From assembly GCA_050181465.1 (NCBI GenBank), contig JBFXDD010000033.1, positions 1-44,952 of the forward strand: a stretch of 44,952 bases of DNA. Reading direction: 5' to 3'. Below are positions 24,371-32,675 of the stretch, piece by piece. Position numbers and translations under genes: made by a program. The DNA is from JACRLW01 sp050181465 (GTDB lineage: Bacteria > Planctomycetota > UBA1135 > UBA2386). The first letter of the stretch is position 1. Every line of letters starts with the position of its first letter. The notes under the pieces were generated by a model. It ran no database searches and had not been told where the DNA came from. It saw nothing but the letters and a program-made list of their open reading frames with translations.

Positions 24371-25669
24371 ATGCCTCGAGCGCACTCCCTGCGCATCCTC
24401 TTGATCACGCACGGCTTGCCGCCGGAGAGCGTCGGCGGTGTCGAGCAGCACGTCGACGGACTGGCTCGGGCACTCGCGACGATGGGCCATCACGTGCACG
24501 TCTACGCGAAGACCGGTCGTGGCGGTGTCGATCAGGGCACGGCGATCGACGAACCAAGGGACGGTGCGCGTCCGTACGCGGTGACGCGAGTGGTGTGGCG
24601 CTACGAAGGACTGACCGATCTGCGGTCGCTCTACGCAGTCCCGTTGCTCGACGCGGCGCTCGATCGATTCCTCGATTCGCAAGCGCCCTTCGACGTGGCA
24701 CATCTCCATCACCTGACCGGTATGTCCACCGGGCTGGTGCAGCAGCTGCGACGGCGCAGCATCCGCACGGTGCTGACGCTGCACGACTACTGGCTCTTGT
24801 GTCCGCGTGGTCAAATGTGGCACCGCGAGGGTCGCGCCTGCGCGCGGGTCGAGCCGTCGACCTGCGCGAACTGCCTGCGACCGAACTTCGGCGGCTTCGT
24901 CCCCCCGGGGGCCGCAGGCGAGGCGGTTCTCGCCGATCACCACCGCCACGCCGGCGCCGTCCTCCGCGACGTCGACCGACTCGTCGTGCCGTCGGCCGCC
25001 GCGATCCCCCCCTTCGCCGCCGCCGGGATCCCGATCGAACGGATCGCCGTGGTCCCCAACGGCGTCGACGTCACGCGACTGCGAGCTCTGCCTCCGGCTG
25101 CGCCCAAGACCGGCGAACGAATTCGCTTCGGCTATCTGGGCACTTTGATCCCCAGCAAGGGACTCGACGTGTTGTTGCGAGCCTGGCAGGCGCTCCCGGT
25201 CGGGACCTCCGAGCTGCACGCATTCGGCAACGTGGTTCCCTATCACGGCGACTTCGGCTTCCTGACGCGTGCCCTGTCGAACCTGCAGCCGAGAGACCGC
25301 TTCACCTACCACGGCCCCTACACCACCGACGACCTGCCGCGCATCCTCTCCACGATCGACGTGCTCGTCGCACCGGCGCTGTGGGCAGAGGCCTTCGGCC
25401 TGACCGTGCGCGAGGCCCTCGCCGCCGGGCGCGGCGTGCTGGTGTCGAAGATCGGCGGCTTGGCGGACGCGATCGTGGACGGCGTAGCGGGGCGCGTGCT
25501 GCCGGCCGGCGACGTGGCCGCCCTGCAGGCAGCGATGGCTGCGGTGGTGGCGGACCCAGGCTTGGCGGCGCGCTGGGGCACCGCCGCGCGGACGTCGCCG
25601 GTCGTCCGCGACTTCGATGCGATGGCGGACGACCTCCTCGAGGTCTACGGCGGCCTTCTGCGCGCTTGA
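24371..25669 (+). CDS. GT4-family glycosyltransferase
   Basis: A 432-residue GT-B glycosyltransferase starting at the ATG at 24371; sequence back to 24203 is open but lacks family features. The N-terminal Rossmann domain begins RILLITHGLPPESVGGVEQHVDGLARAL, the usual acceptor-side pattern. Residues of about 137-178 carry LTLHDYWLLCPRG and a CARVEPSTCANCL cysteine group seen in many planctomycete and actinobacterial GT4 enzymes. The C-terminal donor domain has GYLGTLIPSKGLDVLL and the EX7E-like WAEAFGLTVREALAAG (about 339-354). The retaining enzyme would use a nucleotide sugar, in polysaccharide, glycolipid or protein glycosylation. Donor and acceptor are not deducible, and no polysaccharide cluster surrounds it. 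Confidence 0.88.
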   Translation: MPRAHSLRILLITHGLPPESVGGVEQHVDGLARALATMGHHVHVYAKTGRGGVDQGTAIDEPRDGARPYAVTRVVWRYEGLTDLRSLYAVPLLDAALDRFLDSQAPFDVAHLHHLTGMSTGLVQQLRRRSIRTVLTLHDYWLLCPRGQMWHREGRACARVEPSTCANCLRPNFGGFVPPGAAGEAVLADHHRHAGAVLRDVDRLVVPSAAAIPPFAAAGIPIERIAVVPNGVDVTRLRALPPAAPKTGERIRFGYLGTLIPSKGLDVLLRAWQALPVGTSELHAFGNVVPYHGDFGFLTRALSNLQPRDRFTYHGPYTTDDLPRILSTIDVLVAPALWAEAFGLTVREALAAGRGVLVSKIGGLADAIVDGVAGRVLPAGDVAALQAAMAAVVADPGLAARWGTAARTSPVVRDFDAMADDLLEVYGGLLRA

Positions 25670-25688
25670 TCGGCGAGCGTCGGCCACC

Positions 25689-25694
25689 TAGTCT
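25689..25694 (+). promoter_or_regulatory. putative -10 element (TAGTCT)
   Basis: CC-TAGTCT lies 101 nt before the ATG at 25796. It is the best TAnnnT match in this gap. Confidence 0.3.
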
Positions 25695-25780
25695 GCGCGA
25701 TTCTCCCCGCGGGCGGGGGCGTGCGGCACAGCCAGCGGCACGCTCGCCCCGCCGCGCCCATCCGCCGTGACCGAACCCTT

Positions 25781-25785
25781 GGAGG
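25781..25785 (+). promoter_or_regulatory. Shine-Dalgarno that fixes the start of the TPR/alpha-CTD gene
   Basis: GGAGG, 10 nt before the ATG at 25796. This excludes the longer open frame from 25721. Confidence 0.55.
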
Positions 25786-25795
25786 CGACCGCCGC

Positions 25796-27094
25796 ATGAC
25801 CCCCGATCTGGGAGTCGACCCCCTCTCCGTACTCGACGGCACTCTCGACGCCACTGCCGTCGCAGCCTTCCGCCGCAATGCCTTCCGCTCGGTCCACGAG
25901 ATCGAACGTCTCCGCGATTGGTTGGCGACGCCCATGGCGCGCGGCATCAAGCGAGGCATGACCTTGTGGGCGCTCGGCCGTCACGCCGAGGCGGCGCCGC
26001 TCCTCGATGAGCACAAGGCGTCCCCCGCCGTGGCGATCTGCCTCGCGCAGAGCTTGGCCGCCATCGGCCGAACCGAAGACGCCATCGCCGTGCTCGCGCA
26101 ACGCAACACCGACGCCACCCAAGCCTCGACCGCGCTGCACGTGCTGGAGCGAGCCGGGGAGCACACCCGCTTCGCGGCGATGTTCGCCGAAGTCGGCAAG
26201 AGTCTCAGCGAGGCCGACCGCAGCTACTTCGAGGGTCGACTGCACGAGTTCGACGGCGATGCGCTCGGCGCGATCGCCCGCTACGACGAAGCCCTCGGTC
26301 GCGACCCGGCCCATCCCGATGCGCTGTTTCGGCTGGCGCTGAACGTCGACCTTCGTGGTGAAGACGAAGAAGCTCGCGAACTCTACGAGCGGGCGCTGAT
26401 GCACCCGCCGGTGAACGTGAGCTGCGTCATCAACCTGGGCGTCCTCTACGAGGACATGGGCAACTTCCGCCGCGCGATGCAGTGCTTCGACCTCGCGCTG
26501 CAAGCGCAACCCACCAACCCGCGCGCGCGCCTCTACCGCCGCGACGCTGCCGCGGCGTTGAGCATGTACTACGACGAGGATCAGGAGCGCCGCGAGGACA
26601 AGAAGAACAAGGTCCTGCGGACCCCGATCAACGACTTCGAGCTGTCGGTGCGAAGCCGCAACTGCCTCCAGAAGATGGGCGTGTTCACGCTCGGCGACCT
26701 GGTGCGCAAGAGCGAGCAGGAACTGCTCAGCTACAAGAACTTCGGCGAGACCTCGCTCGAAGAGATCAAGCAGATCCTGCGGGCCAAGGGCCTGCGACTG
26801 GGCATGGCTCCCGAGGAACTCGCCTCGACGGCGATCGAGGAGACCGAAGAAGCGCCGGCCCCGGTTTCCGAGGCTCCGGACCCCGAGCATCCAGACCCCA
26901 AGCGGCGTCCGGTCACGGAACTCGATCTGTCGGTGCGAAGCCGCCGCATCGTCGACATTCTCAAGATCAAGACGATCGGCGACCTCGCGAACAAGACCGA
27001 GGCCGAGCTGTTGGCCTGTCCGAACTTCGGCCAGACCTCGCTCAACGAGATCCGCACGAAGCTGGACGAGCACGGCTTGTCGCTGCGCAGCTGA
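25796..27094 (+). CDS. TPR protein with two RNA polymerase alpha C-terminal domains
   Basis: A 432-residue protein. Residues of about 60-260 are tetratricopeptide repeats (ALGRHAEAAPLLDEH, ALGRDPAHPDALFRLALN, NLGVLYEDMGNFRRAMQCFDLAL). Two copies of the helix-hairpin-helix RNA polymerase alpha C-terminal domain follow: about 275-340 (FELSVRSRNCLQKMGVFTLGDLV, KNFGETSLEEIKQIL) and about 372-432 (LDLSVRSRRIVDILKIKTIGDLA, PNFGQTSLNEIRTKL). The alpha N-terminal domain that assembles polymerase is absent, so this is not rpoA. An 18-nt stretch is identical in the two copies (26642-26659 and 26927-26944). In polymerase this domain binds UP-element DNA and activators, so a transcription-regulatory or polymerase-decoy role is plausible, with TPRs binding a partner. 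This is inference. The architecture occurs in planctomycetes; its function is not established as far as I know. ruvA follows. Confidence 0.85.
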   Translation: MTPDLGVDPLSVLDGTLDATAVAAFRRNAFRSVHEIERLRDWLATPMARGIKRGMTLWALGRHAEAAPLLDEHKASPAVAICLAQSLAAIGRTEDAIAVLAQRNTDATQASTALHVLERAGEHTRFAAMFAEVGKSLSEADRSYFEGRLHEFDGDALGAIARYDEALGRDPAHPDALFRLALNVDLRGEDEEARELYERALMHPPVNVSCVINLGVLYEDMGNFRRAMQCFDLALQAQPTNPRARLYRRDAAAALSMYYDEDQERREDKKNKVLRTPINDFELSVRSRNCLQKMGVFTLGDLVRKSEQELLSYKNFGETSLEEIKQILRAKGLRLGMAPEELASTAIEETEEAPAPVSEAPDPEHPDPKRRPVTELDLSVRSRRIVDILKIKTIGDLANKTEAELLACPNFGQTSLNEIRTKLDEHGLSLRS

Positions 27095-27097
27095 GCC

Positions 27098-27126
27098 CGC
27101 GACGGCCGCTCCCGCGGCCGGTCGCG
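27098..27126 (+). terminator. GC-rich hairpin after the TPR/alpha-CTD gene
   Basis: CGCGACGGCCG (27098-27108) pairs with CGGCC-G-GTCGCG (27115-27126), with a single bulged G and a 6-nt loop, starting 4 nt after the stop. There is no T tract. It probably separates the gene from ruvA. Confidence 0.5.
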
Positions 27127-27181
27127 AGCCCCACCGCCGCGAGGCGGCAGTTCAATCGGCCCGTCACGCGAGTTCGAGCGA

Positions 27182-27793
27182 ATGTACGACCACATCCACG
27201 GCCAGGTCGTTCGAGCCCAGGGCACGACCGCGGTGCTCCGCGCCCACGGGGTCGGCTACGAGATCCTGGTTCCCGTAGGTGATGCGGCGGGGCTGCGCGT
27301 CGACGCGACGGCGACCTTGTTCACCATCCTGCACGTCAGCGACGGTATGCCGACCTTGCTGGGCTTCGCGGGTCAATCCGAGCGCGACCTCGCACGGCGC
27401 GTATTGAGCGTGGCCGGGGTCGGGCCGAAGCTCGCCCTGGCATTACTCTCGACCTACCCAGCGGCGCGGCTGGTCGAGGTGCTGCGCCAGGAAGACCTCG
27501 CAGCCCTGCGCCGAGTGAAGGGCGTCGGTGCGAAGACCGCCGAACGGCTCTGCCTGGAACTGCGCGACAAGCTGGAGGAGTTCACGTTCGAGGGCGCGGC
27601 CGGACCCGAGCCGACACGAGGCGCGACCAAGGCCAGGGCGGCGAGACTCCCCGATCACGCCGAGGACGCGGTCGCGGCACTCGTGACGCTCGGCTACGGT
27701 GAAAAGGAAGCCCGCGAACGGATCGAGCGCGCGTTGGTGAGCGCCACCGACCCATCGACCGAGACGCTGGTCAAGTCAGTCTTGCGGGGTTGA
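27182..27793 (+). CDS. ruvA: Holliday junction branch migration protein RuvA
   Basis: A 203-residue RuvA, which binds the four-way junction as a tetramer and loads the RuvB motor. The N-terminal OB fold spans residues 1-63 (MYDHIHGQVV, HGVGYEILVPV, TILHVSDGMPTLLGF). The tandem helix-hairpin-helix region follows (VLSVAGVGPKLALALLS and ALRRVKGVGAKTAERLCLELRDKL), and the C-terminal three-helix domain that contacts RuvB contains AVAALVTLGYGEKEARERI. Length is normal. ruvB and ruvC are not adjacent, so the usual ruvCAB cluster is split. It ends 50 bp before the thioredoxin-like gene. Confidence 0.97.
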   Translation: MYDHIHGQVVRAQGTTAVLRAHGVGYEILVPVGDAAGLRVDATATLFTILHVSDGMPTLLGFAGQSERDLARRVLSVAGVGPKLALALLSTYPAARLVEVLRQEDLAALRRVKGVGAKTAERLCLELRDKLEEFTFEGAAGPEPTRGATKARAARLPDHAEDAVAALVTLGYGEKEARERIERALVSATDPSTETLVKSVLRG

Positions 27794-27830
27794 CACACCA
27801 GGGCAGCGGTGCGTCGGACCGTCCTGCCGA

Positions 27831-27836
27831 TAGAAT
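27831..27836 (+). promoter_or_regulatory. putative -10 element of the selenoprotein gene, leaderless spacing
   Basis: TAGAAT ends 7 nt before the ATG at 27844, so transcription may begin at the start codon. No ribosome binding site is visible. Confidence 0.5.
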
Positions 27837-27843
27837 CCCGCAC

Positions 27844-28836
27844 ATGAACCACCTCACGCGCGCCGCAACGGCGGCGGCCATCGTCGTGTTGGCGGGCTCG
27901 CTCCAAGCGCAACTGAAGAAGGGCATCGAAGCGCCCGCCTTCACCATCGAGAAAGCTTGGAACGAAGGCCCGACCGACTTCAGCGAGTTTGCCGGCAAGC
28001 TCGTCATCCTCGATTTCGCACAGACCTGGTGAGGCCCCTGCAAGGCGGCCGTCCCGCATCTGAATGAACTTCATGAGAAGTTCGCGGAGCGGGGGCTGCT
28101 GCTCGTCGGCGTGTCCGATGAGTCCGAAGACCTGATCCAGAAAGTGTTCATCGATCAGCACGGCGCGAAGTACCCCTTCCTTCGGGTCAAGGGCTGCAAC
28201 GAGCTGTACAAGATCCCCTTCTTCCCGAGCGTCTACACGGTGAGCCCCGATGGTGTGCTCATCAGCGTTCCCGAGGATCGACTTCCGAACGAGGCCTTCA
28301 TTGAAGAACACCTCGCGACGGTGTCGCTCGCTCCCAAGATGCCTGATGAGCCGCACTACGACGGCATTCGCAAGCTGTGGGAGAAGAAGGACCACAAGAA
28401 GCTGAGCGAGACGCTCGAGAAGATGCTCGCGCAGGAGAACCTTGCCGAGGAGGTCCGTGAGGTCCTCGTGGCTCAACAAGCCGAACTGCAGAAGCGAGTC
28501 GATCGTCAACTCGCGCGGATCCAAACCCTCGCGCAGGGCCCCGACTTCGCCGCCGCCCAGAATCGACTCGAGAAGATCGAGAAGGACTGGAAGGGCCTCC
28601 CGCCCGCGGAGGCTGCGAAGGAACAGCTCGCTGCCTTCAGCAAGGATCCTGCGATCAAGAAGGAGATCGGCGCCGGCAAGGCACTCGAATCGCTTCTCGG
28701 CAAGTTCGATCCGGCGAAGGTGTCGCAGCGCAAGAAGTTGATCGAGGAACTCGTGAAGTTCAGCGATCGCTTCAAGGGCACGCACGCCGCCAAGGTCGCC
28801 GCCGAGGAACGCGGCCGCTTGGTTCAGAAGAACTGA
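27844..28836 (+). CDS. secreted thioredoxin-like (TlpA/ResA-type) probable selenoprotein, UxxC motif
   Basis: One continuous frame of 330 residues interrupted only by TGA at 28030-28032. Before it the protein reads LVILDFAQTW and after it GPCKAAVPHLNELHEKF, so the TGA replaces exactly the first cysteine of the universal WCGPC thioredoxin motif, giving W-U-G-P-C with Sec63 and Cys66. The signal peptide is residues 1-22 (AATAAAIVVLAGSLQA). The Trx fold continues with LLLVGVSDESEDL and the cis-proline segment IPFFPSVYTVSPDG. Residues of about 180-330 form a charged helical extension. The undamaged fold, frame and codon use on both sides argue against a decayed gene. Hairpins right after the TGA (28033-28050, or 28045-28057) are SECIS candidates. 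The expected role is thiol-disulfide oxidoreduction outside the cytoplasm. A nonsense mutation or sequencing error (TGC to TGA) remains the alternative. Confidence 0.85.
28033..28057 (+). promoter_or_regulatory. candidate bacterial SECIS region
   Basis: Immediately after the TGA, GGCCCCT-GCA-AGG-C-GGCC can form a 7-bp stem with one bulge and a loop beginning with G. An alternative is GCGG-CCGTC-CCGC, with its loop 17-21 nt after the TGA. Neither is a textbook match. Confidence 0.35.
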
Positions 28837-28884
28837 GCGGATCGCACCGAAGCGGCCAGTCCAGCGGCGGACCGACCGACTTCG

Positions 28885-30711
28885 TCAGCGGCGAACGTGG
28901 ACCAGCAAGAGCTGCACGTCGGCGGGAGTCACGCCCGGAAGGCGCGACGCCTCGCCGATCGTGCGGGGTCGATGCCGCCGCAGTCGATCCTTGGCTTCGT
29001 TGGACAAACCGACCACGCGGTCCGGCTCGAAGGCCGCGGGGATGGCCCGCGCTTCCATCGCGCGCAGTCGTTCGACGTCGCGAAGCTGGCGCTCGATATA
29101 GCCCGCATACTTGACCTCGGCTTCGACCTCGGAGAGGTCCCCGACGGATAGCTGGAGGTCTTGCACCGCCGCGAGGATCCGAGGGTCGCCGGCATCGATC
29201 TCCGGGCGTCGCAACCACTCCACCAGCGTCGAGCCGTCCACCCGCGTCCTGGTCAGACGTTCGAGTGCCAGTTCGATGCGCCGCTCCTTGCCCGCGACTC
29301 GTGCGCGATCGCGCTCCCCGAGGATGCCGATCTCCTGCGCGAGCGCCGCGAGTCGGCGGTCCGCGTTGTCCGATCGCAGCATCAACCGGAACTCGGCCCG
29401 ACTCGTGAACATGCGATACGGCTCGGTCGGGTTGACCCGACAGAGATCGTCGACCATCACCCCCAGGTAGCTGCTCGCGCGATCCAGAACGAGCGAAGCA
29501 GAACCACGAGCCCGGCGCGCCGCATTGACTCCGGCGAGGAATCCTTGCGCGGCGGCCTCCTCGTAACCGCTGGTTCCGTTCACTTGGCCGGCGGAGAACA
29601 GACCGTCCACGCTCGCCACCGACAGATCGCTGCGGATCTGGTCGGTGCAGAGGAAGTCGTATTCGACCGCGTAGCCGTGGCGCAGAATCCGTGCGTCCTC
29701 GAGGCCCGGGATCGTTCGCACGAACTCACCTTGGATGTCGGGCGGCAGGCTGGTCGAGATGCCGTTGGGATAGACCTCGTCGGCATCGTGACCCTCCGGC
29801 TCGAGAAAGATCAGGTGGTGATCCTTGTCGGCGAACCGAACCACCTTGTCCTCGAGACTCGGGCAATACCGCGGCCCGGTGCCGACGATCCGACCCGCGA
29901 ACATCGGCGAACGATGCGCGTTGCCGGCGACGATGGAATGGGTGCGAGCAGTCGTGCGGGTGGTCCAGCACGGCAGTTGTCGCGTGGTGATGCGCTCGGT
30001 TCGGAACGAGAAGGGCTGCGGCGGATCGTCCGGATCCTGTCGTTCGCACACCGAGAAGTCGATCGAGTCGCGTGCCAGCCGCGGCGGAGTGCCGGTCTTG
30101 TGGCGGCCGAGTCGAAGTCCGAGTGCCGCGAGGCTCGCACTCAGTCGCGCCGGCCCGCGTTCGCCCATGCGTCCTCCCGACTCGGTCCACTCACCGGCGA
30201 ACAACTTGCCGCCGAGGAAGGTGCCGGTGGTGATGACGACCAGCGGCGCGAGCAGCGTCCCGCCGGTCGCGAGCGTGATTCCACGCACCCGCCGCCCAGA
30301 TGGATGGTTGTGCGAGGACTCGACCACGATTCCGATCGCCTCGTCCGCGACCACAGTGAGATTCACCTGCGCCGCGACGCGCGCCGCCATCGCGTTGTTG
30401 TAGGCGTGCCGATCGCACTGCGCCCGCGGGCTGCGGACGGCCGGTCCCTTGCTGGTGTTGAGCATGCGAAAGTGGATGCCGGTCGCGTCGGTGACCAGCC
30501 CCATCTCACCGCCCAGGGCATCGATTTCACGCACGAGCTGACCCTTCGCCAAGCCGCCGATCGCGGGGTTACAGGACATTCGGCCAACTGCCGCAGGATC
30601 CAGCACCACCATCGCGGTGCGGACTCCCATGCGGGCCGCGGCGAGGGCCGCTTCGGCGCCGGCATGGCCGCCACCGACGACGATCACCTCGAAGTCTGAA
30701 GCGGCGCTCAT
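28885..30711 (-). CDS. mnmG: tRNA uridine 5-carboxymethylaminomethyl modification enzyme MnmG (GidA)
   Basis: A 608-residue FAD protein that, with MnmE, modifies the wobble uridine (cmnm5U34) of several tRNAs. The start is the ATG at 30711, where the FAD-binding GGGHAGAEAALAAARMG begins within 30 residues; the open frame to 31149 upstream is not coding. Family landmarks: MSCNPAIGGLAKGQLVREIDALGGEMG, RMLNTSKGPAVRSPRAQCDR, GTFLGGKLFAGE, GRHKTGTPPRL, GPRYCPSLEDKVVRF, GQVNGTSGYEEAAAQGFLAG, YRMFTSRAEFRLMLRSDNAD, and a C-terminal helical domain ending LLVHVRR. Length is normal. mnmE is not in the window. It is convergent with the thioredoxin-like gene. Confidence 0.97.
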   Translation of the reverse strand: MSAASDFEVIVVGGGHAGAEAALAAARMGVRTAMVVLDPAAVGRMSCNPAIGGLAKGQLVREIDALGGEMGLVTDATGIHFRMLNTSKGPAVRSPRAQCDRHAYNNAMAARVAAQVNLTVVADEAIGIVVESSHNHPSGRRVRGITLATGGTLLAPLVVITTGTFLGGKLFAGEWTESGGRMGERGPARLSASLAALGLRLGRHKTGTPPRLARDSIDFSVCERQDPDDPPQPFSFRTERITTRQLPCWTTRTTARTHSIVAGNAHRSPMFAGRIVGTGPRYCPSLEDKVVRFADKDHHLIFLEPEGHDADEVYPNGISTSLPPDIQGEFVRTIPGLEDARILRHGYAVEYDFLCTDQIRSDLSVASVDGLFSAGQVNGTSGYEEAAAQGFLAGVNAARRARGSASLVLDRASSYLGVMVDDLCRVNPTEPYRMFTSRAEFRLMLRSDNADRRLAALAQEIGILGERDRARVAGKERRIELALERLTRTRVDGSTLVEWLRRPEIDAGDPRILAAVQDLQLSVGDLSEVEAEVKYAGYIERQLRDVERLRAMEARAIPAAFEPDRVVGLSNEAKDRLRRHRPRTIGEASRLPGVTPADVQLLLVHVRR

Positions 30712-31036
30712 GCGAAATCTCCGCGAAGGTCCGCACCGAGCGCGTGTCGATAGGTGGAACCGTGTGGACTTACGTCTTGCGTCATCGGGAACGACTCCGC
30801 GGAATCTACGGCAGTCCCAAGCAGCACCATAGCGGTCGGGCAGCGCCCCCCCGCCCGCAGGCGCACGGGCGCGCGGCCGACGGAACCGATTGCCGGAGCG
30901 AGCCCGCGGGCACCGCGTAATCGGTGCGCCCCGCAACCGCGGGTGGGATCCTTCGCGAGCCGTCGAACCCGTTTCGACGCGTTGCCGCCGAAGGTCGGGG
31001 TTGAGCATCCGGCCCGAAGCGACGAAACTCGGCGAC
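30712..31036. other. 325-bp divergent gap
   Basis: Between mnmG and the HEAT gene I see no gene. It holds a hairpin GCACCG-CGTAAT-CGGTGC (30910-30927) and a minus-strand GC-TATGGT (30826-30831) that could be a -10 element for mnmG with a leader of about 110 nt. The rest is GC-rich and unremarkable. Confidence 0.4.
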
Positions 31037-32320
31037 ATGCTGTCGTGTCGTGTGTCGTGGGCCGTCGCCACCATCTCGGCCCTGTTACTCGCACCCGCCC
31101 CGGCGGCGCAGGACGGCATCGGTCTGCGCGACCTGCCGGCACTGGCCAAGGTCCGCGCCGATCGGCAACGACCCGGACGCCTCGCCGCGCTAGAGCCCTA
31201 CCTCGCCGATCTCCGCACCGATCATCGCCGGAACGGCGAAGTGCTCGAACCGCTCGTGACCAAGATCGTCGCCCTCGGCGACAGCGTCCAACCCATGTTG
31301 GTCGAGCTGCTGACTCCGGCGGACGACGACTCCCGCGCGCGATTCCTGGCTGAGAACTGCGCACGGATCCTCGCGCGCATGGAGCCGGCGAAGCATGTCC
31401 AAACCTGGACCGAACTGGCGGAGGGAAGTCACGAACTCGGTCAGCGACTCGGACTGATGTTGCTGGGTGAGTCCAAGGACCCGAGCGTCGCGACCACCCT
31501 CGCTCGCCTCTTCCCGCTGCTCGGGACCAACGAACGGCGCATGGTCGCGATTCGCGCAGCAGAGAACGTCGGCACTGATCGCCTCGCCCCCTTGGTCGCC
31601 CCGCTGATCCAGAGCGCGGACGCGGAAGCACGCCAGCACGCCCTCGCCCACCTGAGCAAGGTCGGTTACGCGCAAGCTGTGCCGCTCGCTCTGGAGGCCC
31701 TTCGCAACGAACGTGAGAACCGACTGCTCGGGGACTACCTCGACTTCTTCTCCGCGACGGTCAAGGGCGACGAGGCGATCGCGGACGCACTCCTCCCCTT
31801 GGTGCAAGACAGCATCCGACTCGACGCCGACGACCTGGTCCGGCTGGTGCACGCCCTCGCGACGATCGCGCCCGAGAAGCACCGCGGCACTACCCGAGCA
31901 CTGCTCGATCTGCTGGAGACCCAGCCGGCCAGCGCACTCGCGACGGAAGCCGCGATGACTCTGTGGACCCTTGGGGAGAAGCGCGGCAAGAAGATCCTGC
32001 TCGACAACTTCGAACAGCGACTGCGGCGCGATCGCCAAGATCCAAACATCCTCGCCGAGCGCGGCGCTGCGCATCTCGCCTTCGGCATGGACGTCGAGGC
32101 GATCAAGGACTACACGGCCGCCGCGCAATACAGCACGGTCACGTCGCGACGGCAGCACTACTACCTCCAGATCGCGCGCGCGGAAGCACACCGAAAGCGG
32201 GTGCCGGCGATGAAGCGGGCACTGAAGGAAACCGCCTACTCCACGCAGAAGATCCTCAGCGAAGCCGCCGGGGATCCGATCTTCCTCGAGCAACTCACGA
32301 AAGCCGGCTACGAACGCTGA
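31037..32320 (+). CDS. secreted HEAT/TPR-like repeat protein
   Basis: A 427-residue protein starting at the ATG at 31037, which gives a signal peptide (VSWAVATISALLLAPAPAAQ); the frame is open to 30890 but adds only basic sequence. Residues of about 25-330 are helical HEAT-like repeats (LAPLVAPLIQSADAEARQHALAHLSKVGYAQAV and similar). Residues of about 330-420 look TPR-like (ILAERGAAHLAFGMDVEAIKDYTAAAQY). There are no catalytic motifs. It is the second secreted HEAT protein in the window after 822-3137, but without a GATase-like domain. A periplasmic scaffold role is likely, with unknown partners. A structured repeat element follows it. Confidence 0.7.
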   Translation: MLSCRVSWAVATISALLLAPAPAAQDGIGLRDLPALAKVRADRQRPGRLAALEPYLADLRTDHRRNGEVLEPLVTKIVALGDSVQPMLVELLTPADDDSRARFLAENCARILARMEPAKHVQTWTELAEGSHELGQRLGLMLLGESKDPSVATTLARLFPLLGTNERRMVAIRAAENVGTDRLAPLVAPLIQSADAEARQHALAHLSKVGYAQAVPLALEALRNERENRLLGDYLDFFSATVKGDEAIADALLPLVQDSIRLDADDLVRLVHALATIAPEKHRGTTRALLDLLETQPASALATEAAMTLWTLGEKRGKKILLDNFEQRLRRDRQDPNILAERGAAHLAFGMDVEAIKDYTAAAQYSTVTSRRQHYYLQIARAEAHRKRVPAMKRALKETAYSTQKILSEAAGDPIFLEQLTKAGYER

Positions 32321-32393
32321 CCGAGCCTTGGTGGCGCGGACTCGATTCGGCGAGCACCGGATCCGGCGGGCTCCCTTCGTCGCGCCCCACTGA

Positions 32394-32567
32394 CCCGGAC
32401 GATGCGTGATCGACGTCGCGAGATCAGCGTGGGTCGATGCCCGGCAAGGCGCTTCGACGGACGACGACCGAAGTAGCCGCAACCACGCTGCCTGGGAGGA
32501 GCCGAGGTAGCGGCGCGGCCGGGCGGGAGTTGCGGCGACCGCGGCAGACGTTCACGCATCGTCCGGG
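32394..32567 (+). repeat. structured intergenic repeat, copy D (perfect closing stem)
   Basis: CCCGGACGATGCGTGA (32394-32409) is perfectly complementary to TCACGCATCGTCCGGG (32552-32567), closing an element of 174 bp. The conserved box reads CTGGGAGGAGCCGAGG (32492-32507), and a 3' hairpin TGCGG-CGA-CCGCG lies at 32531-32543. It occupies the middle of the 355-bp gap between the HEAT gene and tig. The closing stem has a different sequence from the copy at 44723 but still pairs. Confidence 0.85.
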
Positions 32568-32675
32568 CTTTGGACCGGCCAGGGATCCCTGGCAACCGTT
32601 GACCCGCCACCGCGCGCGGACGAAGATCGCGGGCTTTCCCCGAATCCGTCCTACTCCGTTCCACCGCCGCCATCC

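Noticed and set aside
27790..28032. A short 80-residue protein and a separate 241-residue protein on either side of TGA 28030
   Set aside because: The two frames are continuous and together give one thioredoxin-like protein, with the TGA exactly at the catalytic Cys; splitting them would be an artefact of treating TGA as a stop.
28885..31149. mnmG extended to 754 residues from 31149
   Set aside because: The conserved FAD-binding N-terminus begins just after the ATG at 30711; the extra 146 residues are low-complexity and cross the divergent gap.
32321..32675. Coding gene in the gap before tig
   Set aside because: The gap is explained by a structured repeat element; open frames here have no ribosome binding site or family features.
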